DNA of 48,385 nucleotides. It comes from Firmicutes bacterium CAG:24053_14. Lineage in GTDB: Bacteria; Bacillota; Clostridia; Oscillospirales; Oscillospiraceae. Of the stretch, positions 22,949-29,255 are shown piece after piece. Position numbers and translations under genes: made by a program. Numbering within the stretch: the first letter of the stretch is position 1; the number at the start of each line of letters is the position of its first letter. Location: NCBI GenBank assembly GCA_001916715.1, contig MNSZ01000059.1:1-48385 (forward strand), written 5' to 3'. Under the pieces are notes generated by a model. That model worked only from the letters and a program-made list of their open reading frames with translations, was not told the origin of the DNA and searched no databases.

Positions 22949-24717
22949 TGAGCCACAAGCAGTACAAGGGCTTCGAGCCGAAATGGGTAAAAACCCCCGC
23001 GCCGGCAAACAGCTACCGTTCGATATTCCGATGGGGCGATCCCGAGTTCTTCAAGTTCCCGAAGGAATCGCTTTACAAAATGATGAAGGAAGTCTTTAAG
23101 CTCACAGACGATGACTTCAAAGAGTATTCCGACGATATCGGCTTTGATCCCGTTGACCTGTCCGACCACCCTGTGAAGCTTGCCCAGGAGCATCTTGACG
23201 CGCTCAAGGCTATAGTCGGCGAGGAGGGCTTCTCCGTCTCCGATTACGACAGGCTGGCAGTCGCTTACGGTTTCACAGCCTACGACATTCTCCGCCTGCG
23301 CCATAAGATCATTGACTCCGTTCCCGATGTCGTTCTGTATCCCGATACGACAGAACAGGTCGAGAAGATTGTAGCTTACTCTACAGAGCATGATATTCCC
23401 CTGTACGTCTACGGCGGCGGCAGCTCCGTAACGCGCGGCGTCGAGCCTGTAAAGGGCGGCATTTCGCTGGATATGAGACGCCGCTTCAATAAAGTGCTGT
23501 CGTTTAACGAGATCGACCAGACCATAACCGTTCAGGCCGGCATGTCCGGACCCGATCTTGAAAAGACGCTTCAGAACGCGCCCGAGCTTTTCGGCGCAAA
23601 GCGTCAGTACACCTGCGGCCATTTTCCGCAGAGCTTTGAGTATTCCTCCGTCGGCGGCTGGACGGTAACGCGCGGCGCGGGCCAGAACAGCACCTACTAC
23701 GGCTGCATTGCGGATATCGTGCTCAGCCAGAAGTATGCCACCCCCATCGGAACGATCACTACCAGCCACTATCCGCGCGAGGCCTGCGGCCCCGATCTCA
23801 ACCAGATCATGATGGGCTCGGAGGGTACATTCGGCGTGCTGAGCGAGGTCACACTTAAAATTTTCCGTTGGATGCCCGAAAATCGCAAGAGATTTTCTTA
23901 CATCTTCAAGACCTGGGACGACGCAATGAAGGCAGCACGCGAGATGATGCAGCACGAGTGCGGTTATTCATCCGTGTTCCGCCTGTCCGACCAGGAAGAG
24001 ACGAGCATGATGCTCAGACTGTATAACGTTGACGATACTCCGCTGTATCCGCTGCTCGACAAGCTCGGCTATAAGGATATGGAAAGATGCCTGTTCCTCG
24101 GCTTCACCGACGGCGAAAAGGGCTACTCCAAAAACGTCGCAAAGAATATCGCAAAAATTGCCCGTCAGCACGGCGGCCTGCCCCTGACCGGGTACGTCAC
24201 GAAGAGTTGGGAAAAGGGACGCTTCAACGATCCGTATCTGCGCGATACGCTTATGGACTTCGGCATCACCACCGATACCCTCGAGTGCACCGTCAACTGG
24301 TCAAACATGGAGCAGGTGCATCTTGACGTGCGCAAGGTCTGCCACGCGCTGCCAAACACCGTCGTCACCACCCATATGAGCCACTGCTATCCGCAGGGCG
24401 CGAACCTGTATTTCATATTCCTTACCAAAATGCAGGATGAGAAGGCATTCAAGGCATACCACACCACAATTCTTGACGCTATCCAGCGCTCCGGTGCGTC
24501 TATAAGCCACCACCACGGCATCGGCAAGATGTTCGCGCCCTGGCTCGAGGGCTACGTCGGCGAGAAGGAATACGGTGTGTTCAAGGTGCTCAAGAACTAC
24601 TTTGACCCGAAGTATAACATGAATCCCGGCGGCACCATCGGCCTCGACCTCCTGCCCGAGGAAAAGAAATTTGACCGCCAGTACACCGATTACGAAGCTC
24701 AGCAGAAGTTCGATTGA
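22948..24717 (+). CDS. alkyl-DHAP-synthase-like FAD oxidoreductase
   Basis: 589 residues, start overlapping the kinase stop. VAO/PCMH fold: PDVVLYPDTTEQVEKIVAYS, the pyrophosphate loop YVYGGGSSVTRGVEPVKGG (near 155), SVGGWTVTRGAGQNSTYYGC, MMGSEGTFGVLSEVTL and the HHHGIGKMFAPWL triad (near 520), NPGGTIGLD. The HHH motif is characteristic of alkyldihydroxyacetonephosphate synthase, which makes ether-lipid precursors from acyl-DHAP. A lactate-type dehydrogenase role is the alternative. With a kinase and G3P-dehydrogenase-like genes in one operon, both readings centre on three-carbon phosphates. Last gene before the terminator. Confidence 0.85.
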   Translation: MSHKQYKGFEPKWVKTPAPANSYRSIFRWGDPEFFKFPKESLYKMMKEVFKLTDDDFKEYSDDIGFDPVDLSDHPVKLAQEHLDALKAIVGEEGFSVSDYDRLAVAYGFTAYDILRLRHKIIDSVPDVVLYPDTTEQVEKIVAYSTEHDIPLYVYGGGSSVTRGVEPVKGGISLDMRRRFNKVLSFNEIDQTITVQAGMSGPDLEKTLQNAPELFGAKRQYTCGHFPQSFEYSSVGGWTVTRGAGQNSTYYGCIADIVLSQKYATPIGTITTSHYPREACGPDLNQIMMGSEGTFGVLSEVTLKIFRWMPENRKRFSYIFKTWDDAMKAAREMMQHECGYSSVFRLSDQEETSMMLRLYNVDDTPLYPLLDKLGYKDMERCLFLGFTDGEKGYSKNVAKNIAKIARQHGGLPLTGYVTKSWEKGRFNDPYLRDTLMDFGITTDTLECTVNWSNMEQVHLDVRKVCHALPNTVVTTHMSHCYPQGANLYFIFLTKMQDEKAFKAYHTTILDAIQRSGASISHHHGIGKMFAPWLEGYVGEKEYGVFKVLKNYFDPKYNMNPGGTIGLDLLPEEKKFDRQYTDYEAQQKFD

Positions 24718-24729
24718 TACAAAAAAACA

Positions 24730-24766
24730 GCGCCGCACTGCATTTTCGCAGCGCGGCGCAATTTTT
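24730..24766 (+). terminator. terminator of the GlpA-like operon
   Basis: GC-rich stem 24730-24759 (GCGCCGC with GCGGCGC, then CTGC with GCAG, loop ATTTTC), tail ATTTTT. Confidence 0.85.
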
Positions 24767-24768
24767 CC

Positions 24769-24797
24769 TTGAAATGTCCGCAGCATCATGCTATAAT
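24769..24797 (+). promoter_or_regulatory. promoter of tRNA-Val
   Basis: TTGAAA (24769-24774), 17-base spacer, TATAAT (24792-24797), 11 bases before the mature 5' end. Confidence 0.8.
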
Positions 24798-24808
24798 ACA
24801 AAAGCTAC

Positions 24809-24885
24809 GGAGAATTAGCTCAGCTGGTTAGAGCGCTCGCCTCACACGCGAGAGGTCAGCAGTTCAAGTCTGCTATTCTCCACCA
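24809..24885 (+). tRNA. tRNA-Val (CAC), CCA encoded
   Basis: 77 bases. Acceptor arms GGAGAAT (24809-24815) and ATTCTCC (24875-24881) pair fully, discriminator A, genomic CCA at 24883-24885. D-arm AGCTCAGCTGGTTAGAGC, anticodon arm CTCGC-CTCACAC-GCGAG with anticodon CAC, T-arm GCAG-TTCAAGT-CTGC. The tRNA reads GUG. It is a common integration target, and recombinase debris lies just downstream. Confidence 0.97.
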
Positions 24886-24891
24886 ACTTTG

Positions 24892-24927
24892 AAGACCTGA
24901 AAGCTAAGGCTTTTGGGTCTTTTTTTG
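24892..24927 (+). terminator. terminator of tRNA-Val
   Basis: AAGACC (24892-24897) pairs with GGTCTT (24916-24921), AAAGC with GCTTT inside it, followed by seven T. Confidence 0.85.
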
Positions 24928-25009
24928 CGTTTTTGCAAACTTTTTACGGCAAATTAAAAAACACAAATACGGGCGCTTTTTGCAATACGTCCAAAAATAC
25001 GTCCAAAAG

Positions 25010-25141
25010 TTAAGAAAAATAAATTTTGTTCATAAGATTTGCCGTCTCAATTTTAGCCTCGTTAAGGCAATGCGCGTATATATTCATCGTCGTGCTCACA
25101 GTCTCGTGACCTAAAAATTCCTGCGTCTGTTGCGGTGTTGC
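25010..25141 (-). pseudogene. tyrosine integrase, C-terminal remnant
   Basis: Only the last 43 codons are open (closed upstream by TGA at 25142-25144). They read QEFLGHETVSTTMNIYAH followed by a helix ending in IYFS. The LGH...T...YAH pattern with the catalytic Tyr is the end of phage/ICE tyrosine recombinases. The rest of the gene is missing. It lies ~125 bases after the tRNA-Val 3' end and points toward it, as integrases of tRNA-integrated elements often do. Confidence 0.8.
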
Positions 25142-25158
25142 TCAGCTGGCTATTAACA

Positions 25159-25224
25159 ATGAAGCTTCGGTATGCCCTCTATATCCGGCTGTCCATCGAG
25201 GATTACAAATACGACAGCTGTCAA
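25159..25224 (+). pseudogene. large serine recombinase, N-terminal remnant
   Basis: ATG at 25159 followed by LRYALYIRLSIEDYKYDS, the start of a TndX/TnpX-type resolvase domain with catalytic Ser in YIRLS. After about 20 codons the frame leaves the family. With the integrase stub 20 bases away on the other strand, this is stacked mobile-element debris. No further support up to 25338. Confidence 0.7.
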
Positions 25225-25338
25225 TCGTTTCTTTCCCCAAAACCTCGGAGATTTCTTTCAGCGTCGTTTTCTCCTTGCCGCCGAGGAAAAAAGAAACTTA
25301 CGCAGACCGATAGAAGATACAATAGGTACGCTTGTGCA

Positions 25339-25779
25339 TTATGCCTGCGCTGCCTTTCCGACGCGCGACGGACGGTCGCGGACGATCATAAAAGCAAATG
25401 CGGCAAGAAAGTTGAAGAACAGTCCGAGGATCGGCCAAAGTGATTTGTTCATGCCCTCGTTCACGGCCTCTTTATAGAGCCAGGCTACAACGTCAAACCA
25501 GTAGAACAAAACGAGTACCGCCCAGAGAACGCCGAGTCCGCCGATGATTGCATAGTTTGTTGCGTTGAGTGGAGTAATGCTGCTTTTGAGCGCTCTTTCC
25601 GCCTGATGCTCGGTCATGTCGGCGGCCTGTGCCTGCTGGCGGAAGTGTGATGCGTCGCTTATCTGCTGCGACAGGCTCAGCGGAATGGCCACTGCAGTGA
25701 AAACGGCCAAAACGATGAAAATTACTAAAATTAGTCTGAATGCTTTTGCAAAGTCCTTATGCATGATCCTGTTTTTCAT
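25339..25779 (-). CDS. small multi-span membrane protein, unknown
   Basis: 146 residues; SD GGAGG ~9 bases before the ATG. Three TM spans: about residues 15-36 (LILVIFIVLAVFTAVAIPLS), 75-97 (YAIIGGLGVLWAVLVLFYWF) and 112-132 (LWPILGLFFNFLAAFAFMIV). Between the first two is a ~35-residue Gln/Ala-rich outer loop. I do not recognise the family. It lies between recombinase debris and an inverted-repeat element, so it may belong to the accessory segment. Confidence 0.65.
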   Translation of the reverse strand: MKNRIMHKDFAKAFRLILVIFIVLAVFTAVAIPLSLSQQISDASHFRQQAQAADMTEHQAERALKSSITPLNATNYAIIGGLGVLWAVLVLFYWFDVVAWLYKEAVNEGMNKSLWPILGLFFNFLAAFAFMIVRDRPSRVGKAAQA

Positions 25780-25811
25780 ATTGTTTTCCTCCTTTTATGT
25801 TCCGATATGCT

Positions 25812-25944
25812 CCGGCCAAGCTGAGACTCCCACTCGTAAAAATATTTAAAAAGAAGAAAGAGGTGAGAGCTGCTGCATCTGTTGGGGGGTGAGAGATGCT
25901 GCCTTTAGGGGTAAGGGGGTGAGTGGGAGCCTTAGCTCGACCGG
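25812..25944. repeat. long inverted repeat element
   Basis: 24-base arms at 25812-25835 and 25921-25944 pair at 20 of 24 positions; the outer CCGG and the inner GAGTGGGAG blocks are perfect. Between them are two direct repeats of GGTGAGAG-x-TGCTGC type (near 25861 and 25888). No coding potential seen. Either a non-autonomous repeat or a structured leader of the minus-strand membrane-protein gene. Confidence 0.5.
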
Positions 25945-25945
25945 A

Positions 25946-25997
25946 TATAAAAAATCTGTCCTCCCTATCGGACAATGCCAGTATAGGAGAACAGATT
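25946..25997 (-). terminator. terminator of the two-component operon
   Basis: AATCTGTCCTCCCTA (25953-25967) pairs with TATAGGAGAACAGATT (25982-25997) with few mismatches. On the minus strand the stem is followed by a T-run (forward AAAAAA 25949-25954). 20 bases after the response-regulator stop. Confidence 0.75.
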
Positions 25998-26017
25998 AAA
26001 CCTACAATAAATCAATT

Positions 26018-26710
26018 TTAAACGATTTTTAAACGGTATCCAACGCCCCAGACGGTCTGAATGTATTCCGGCGCGGAGGGGTCTTTTTCAATCTTCTCGC
26101 GCAGATGGTTGATGTGAACGGCGACGGTTATGTTGTCGCCCATGCTCTCAAGCCCCCAGATCATCTCGTACAGATCCTCGCGGCTGAAAACCTGATTCGG
26201 GTGGCGCAGAAGAAACAGCAGAAGCTCAAACTCCTTGTTCTTGAGCTTAAGCTCGCATCCGTCTATCGACGCCGTACGCGCGTTGGAATCCATGATGAAT
26301 GGCCCGACACTTATAATGCTGTCAACGGGCTTCGCCGTCGGACGCAGCCGCTCGTACTGTGCAAGGTTTGCTTTTACGCGCGCGACGAGCACACTCGGCG
26401 AAAACGGCTTTTCGATATAATCGTCCGCGCCGAAGCCGAGGCCGCGTATTTTGTCGATATCCTGCGTGCGCGCCGTTACCATTAAAATGGGTATGTCGAG
26501 CTTTTCACGCAGCTTTTTGCATATCGTAAAGCCGTCAAGCCCCGGCAGCATAAGATCGAGCAGGATAAGGTCAAAGCCGCCGGACAGCGCCTTGTTCAGC
26601 CCGTCCACGCCGTCGTACGCAACGTCGGTCTCAAAGTCCGAAAGCTCCAGATAATCTCTTTCAATGTCGGATATCGCGCGGTCGTCTTCAATAATAAGAA
26701 TTTTAGCCAT
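26018..26710 (-). CDS. OmpR-family response regulator
   Basis: 230 residues. Receiver domain with acidic pocket IIEDD, phospho-Asp in LILLDLMLPGLDGF (near 51), MVTART and the EKPFSP Lys. The C-terminal winged helix has LKNKEFELLLFLLRHPNQVF, SREDLYEMIWG and TVWGVGYRL. It overlaps the histidine kinase gene by 8 bases. Targets unknown; the divergent 95-residue gene at 28063 and the pair's own promoter are nearest. Confidence 0.95.
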   Translation of the reverse strand: MAKILIIEDDRAISDIERDYLELSDFETDVAYDGVDGLNKALSGGFDLILLDLMLPGLDGFTICKKLREKLDIPILMVTARTQDIDKIRGLGFGADDYIEKPFSPSVLVARVKANLAQYERLRPTAKPVDSIISVGPFIMDSNARTASIDGCELKLKNKEFELLLFLLRHPNQVFSREDLYEMIWGLESMGDNITVAVHINHLREKIEKDPSAPEYIQTVWGVGYRLKIV

Positions 26711-27848
26711 CGGCTTTACCTCCGGGAAGATCTATAACTATGCAAAGTCCGCCGTAAACGCTTTTTTCGGCGAATGCGCCGCCGCCCATCTGCTCGGCGG
26801 CTTTTTTTACTATCGCAAGTCCGAGGCCGCTGCCCATGCCGGAGCCGGCGCGGGCAGGGTCCGTGCGATAAAACAGGTCGAAAAGCTTCGGACGTGCCTC
26901 GTCGGAAACGCCGTTGCCGTCGTCTGCAAACCTCAGACGCACCTTGCCGCAGCAGTCCTGCGAGGATATGAATATCTTCACCCTTTTGCGGCCGGAATAG
27001 CGTATGCTGTTGCATATTATGTTTTCGGCGATGCGGCGGAACTGATAGCGATCGGCTGTGACGACGGCGGCTTCAAGCTCGGACATGTCGATGTCCGCAT
27101 CGGGCGTGATATCGGAAACAATTCGCTCAAGCTCGGTTTTAGCGTTCAGCGTTTCGGGCTGAATTGGGTATTCGCTCAGCTCCAGCTTTGAAAATTCGAG
27201 CAGTCGGGCAACCATGTTTTCCATTTCGCTTCCCTTTTTCCTTATGGTTTCAAGATACTTTTTCTGCATCTCGGGTGTGTCGGCGACGCCATCGAGCAGC
27301 GCCTCGGTGTAGGCGCGTATTGACGTCAGCGGACTTTTCAGGTCATGTCCCATGCCGGCCATAAGCTCCTTGCTGCTCTGCTGACGGCGCTGCTCGGCTT
27401 CGAGCGAAGCCTTGAGCTTTGCCGCCATAAGATCGACAGCGTCGCAGGCGGCCTTGAACTCATCCGGCTCCGTGTAGTTTATGGGATTGTCGAGATCGCC
27501 CGAGCGAATGCGGTCAACGCCGCCGACAAGAGTATCGAGCGGCTCGGAAATGTGAGTGAACAGCTCGCGCGTGAGGTTAACGTTCGTGAAAACGATGGTC
27601 AGCAGCAGCGCCGTGCCGACCGCTCCGATATATATCCACACGAAGGTCTCAAAGCCTTGAAACAGATCTTCGTTTTGCTCGACGGCGATGTGCAGGTCAT
27701 ATAGGCTCAGCCCGATTCTCGGCAGATATTTGACCTCCAATATATATATGGCGATCCCCGCGCCGAGGATGAGCAGCAGCGCCGCCGTCACCAGCGGAAT
27801 GAGAAACATATATATATTTGAGCGGTGAAGTCTCTTTTTGATCGTCAT
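26703..27848 (-). CDS. sensor histidine kinase
   Basis: 381 residues from the ATG at 27848 (AAGGTG 8 bases upstream). Two TM spans (residues ~15-38 and ~67-88) flank a short ~30-residue outer loop, so the signal is probably membrane- or envelope-derived. A HAMP-like segment follows, then the H-box GHDLKSPLTSIRAYTEA (near 170), N-box ENIICNSIRYS and G-boxes DDGNGV and GSGLGLAIVKKAAEQ. It phosphorylates the regulator encoded just downstream. Confidence 0.94.
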   Translation of the reverse strand: MTIKKRLHRSNIYMFLIPLVTAALLLILGAGIAIYILEVKYLPRIGLSLYDLHIAVEQNEDLFQGFETFVWIYIGAVGTALLLTIVFTNVNLTRELFTHISEPLDTLVGGVDRIRSGDLDNPINYTEPDEFKAACDAVDLMAAKLKASLEAEQRRQQSSKELMAGMGHDLKSPLTSIRAYTEALLDGVADTPEMQKKYLETIRKKGSEMENMVARLLEFSKLELSEYPIQPETLNAKTELERIVSDITPDADIDMSELEAAVVTADRYQFRRIAENIICNSIRYSGRKRVKIFISSQDCCGKVRLRFADDGNGVSDEARPKLFDLFYRTDPARAGSGMGSGLGLAIVKKAAEQMGGGAFAEKSVYGGLCIVIDLPGGKADG

Positions 27849-28062
27849 TTTAATCACACCTTATTAATGGTGCGTTCATTATATCAGGGATTTAGGGCGC
27901 TTAGTTAAACAATTTTTAAAACGTCGGCGAAAGTTTTTAAGTTTTGTTTAATTTCTCGTTATACCTGCTTAAAAAAGCTCGGGTAGACTAATAGCCGTGG
28001 ACAGGAAAGAAGCCGCAAACGAATAAGAAAATCATAAAAACTATCTACGGAGGTAAATCAAA

Positions 28063-28350
28063 ATGAAAAATACTGTTTCCAACATCAATATAATCAACAC
28101 CATTCTTGAGGCACTTGACCGCAGCGAAGAGGATATTCGCCGCCGCGCAGCCGATGCTGCCGCAAATGAGGTCGGCTATGCCTACGGCGCAGGCAGCCTC
28201 ACGGTCAAGCTGTTTTCCGACTGCACCGGCAACTACGCCGAGGTAACGCTTCCCGGCAACTATGAATATACCTGCGGAATGAAGCTGTGCTGCATTGTCG
28301 ATACCGACACAATGGGGGTTCGCGGCGTGTGCCCGGTCGAAGAATTCTGA
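28063..28350 (+). CDS. small soluble protein, unknown
   Basis: 95 residues; GGAGG 8-9 bases before the ATG and a strong terminator downstream. The helical N-terminal half (NIINTILEALDRSEEDIRRR) precedes a beta-rich C-terminal half with three Cys (DCTGNY, YTCGMKLCCIVD, GVCPVEEF). No TM span or signal peptide. I do not recognise the family. It is divergent from the two-component operon over 214 bases and could be its target. Confidence 0.65.
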   Translation: MKNTVSNINIINTILEALDRSEEDIRRRAADAAANEVGYAYGAGSLTVKLFSDCTGNYAEVTLPGNYEYTCGMKLCCIVDTDTMGVRGVCPVEEF

Positions 28351-28376
28351 GAATATATAAGCGCAAAAGCACAAAA

Positions 28377-28406
28377 ACCGATGCCTGTACCGGCATCGGT
28401 TTTTTT
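28377..28406 (+). terminator. terminator of the 95-residue gene (bidirectional)
   Basis: Perfect 9-pair stem ACCGATGCC (28377-28385) / GGCATCGGT (28392-28400), T7 tail; an A-run on the other side allows use by the TetR gene on the minus strand. Confidence 0.88.
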
Positions 28407-28409
28407 CTG

Positions 28410-29027
28410 TTATAGTGCGGCGCGCTGCTCGGGAGTCATGCGGTATTGCGGCTTGACATGATAGGCGACCTCGGCATACTGCCGCGCGCGCTCGCGCAGC
28501 GAGAAGTTGCCGTCCTGACTGCACCAGACGTAAAGCTCGTGCAGAATAAGATCCGTCGCTATGCGCGACAGAAGCTCCGGCGGCTCCTCGGTTTCGATAA
28601 TGCCGTTTTTTGCGCAGTTTTTCGCGAGCGTGGCGAAAAGATCGTCCAGCGCATGCACCGCATCGCGTATGCCCTTGGGCGAGTCAAACTGCATTATAAA
28701 CAATCTGCTCGTGAGCTTCGGGCCGAAATCGAGCGCGATATCAATGAAGCGGCCAAAAAGCTGCCAGATGCGTTCAAAGTCGTTTTCCGCATCGGCAAAC
28801 TTGCGGAAGCTCTCCTCGTCGTTCTGCTGCGGCTTTGAAACGACATAGTCCAAAATGGCGCGCTTGCCCTTGAACACGCTGTAAAAAACCGAGCGCGACG
28901 TGTGAGCCGACTCGCATATTTCGTTGACGCTTACATTATCGTAGCCACGGTCGCGAAACAGGGCTATCGCGCACTCGGCAATGTCATCCTTGAGGCGGTT
29001 AGACGTACTTTGCACAAAAAACACCAC
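28410..29027 (-). CDS. TetR-family regulator, divergent from the Fe-S/HypAB locus
   Basis: 205 residues from the GTG at 29027 (AGGA ~10 bases upstream). The longer in-frame ATG at 29153 is upstream of the promoter at 29056-29084 and cannot be in the mRNA. HTH: LFRDRGYDNVSVNEICESAH then TSRSVFYSVFKGK. The helical ligand domain ends QYRMTPEQRAAL. It faces the 922-residue flavoprotein gene across ~230 bases with both promoters in between, so it is the prime candidate regulator of that locus. Ligand unknown. Confidence 0.82.
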   Translation of the reverse strand: MVFFVQSTSNRLKDDIAECAIALFRDRGYDNVSVNEICESAHTSRSVFYSVFKGKRAILDYVVSKPQQNDEESFRKFADAENDFERIWQLFGRFIDIALDFGPKLTSRLFIMQFDSPKGIRDAVHALDDLFATLAKNCAKNGIIETEEPPELLSRIATDLILHELYVWCSQDGNFSLRERARQYAEVAYHVKPQYRMTPEQRAAL

Positions 29028-29055
29028 ACTATCAAAATGTCCTGATTTTAAAAAC

Positions 29056-29084
29056 ATTTTACGATTTTTGTCCGAGAATGTCAA
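29056..29084 (-). promoter_or_regulatory. promoter of the divergent TetR gene
   Basis: On the minus strand: TTGACA (29079-29084), 17-base spacer, TAAAAT (29056-29061). Its position fixes the GTG start at 29027. Confidence 0.78.
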
Positions 29085-29155
29085 CTGATTATCAAAGGTG
29101 TTCTCAAAGTTTTTGCAATTATTTTGTGAGTTATTACAAATTGAAAGGCGCATTA

Positions 29156-29184
29156 TTGACTGTTTTCAACAAAAAATGTATTCT
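29156..29184 (+). promoter_or_regulatory. promoter of the Fe-S flavoprotein-hypAB operon
   Basis: TTGACT (29156-29161), 17-base spacer, TATTCT (29179-29184); leader of ~65 bases to the ATG at 29256 (AGGAGG SD). Confidence 0.7.
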
Positions 29185-29255
29185 GCGAGTAGCAATTGAT
29201 ACATTAATAACAAAGAAGAAGCAAGCCACACATTTTATCAGGAGGCCTGAAACTC

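Noticed and set aside
20936..23955. Long minus-strand frames opposite the kinase and AGPS-like genes.
   Set aside because: No motifs or start signals; the plus-strand operon is continuous with overlapping starts and stops.
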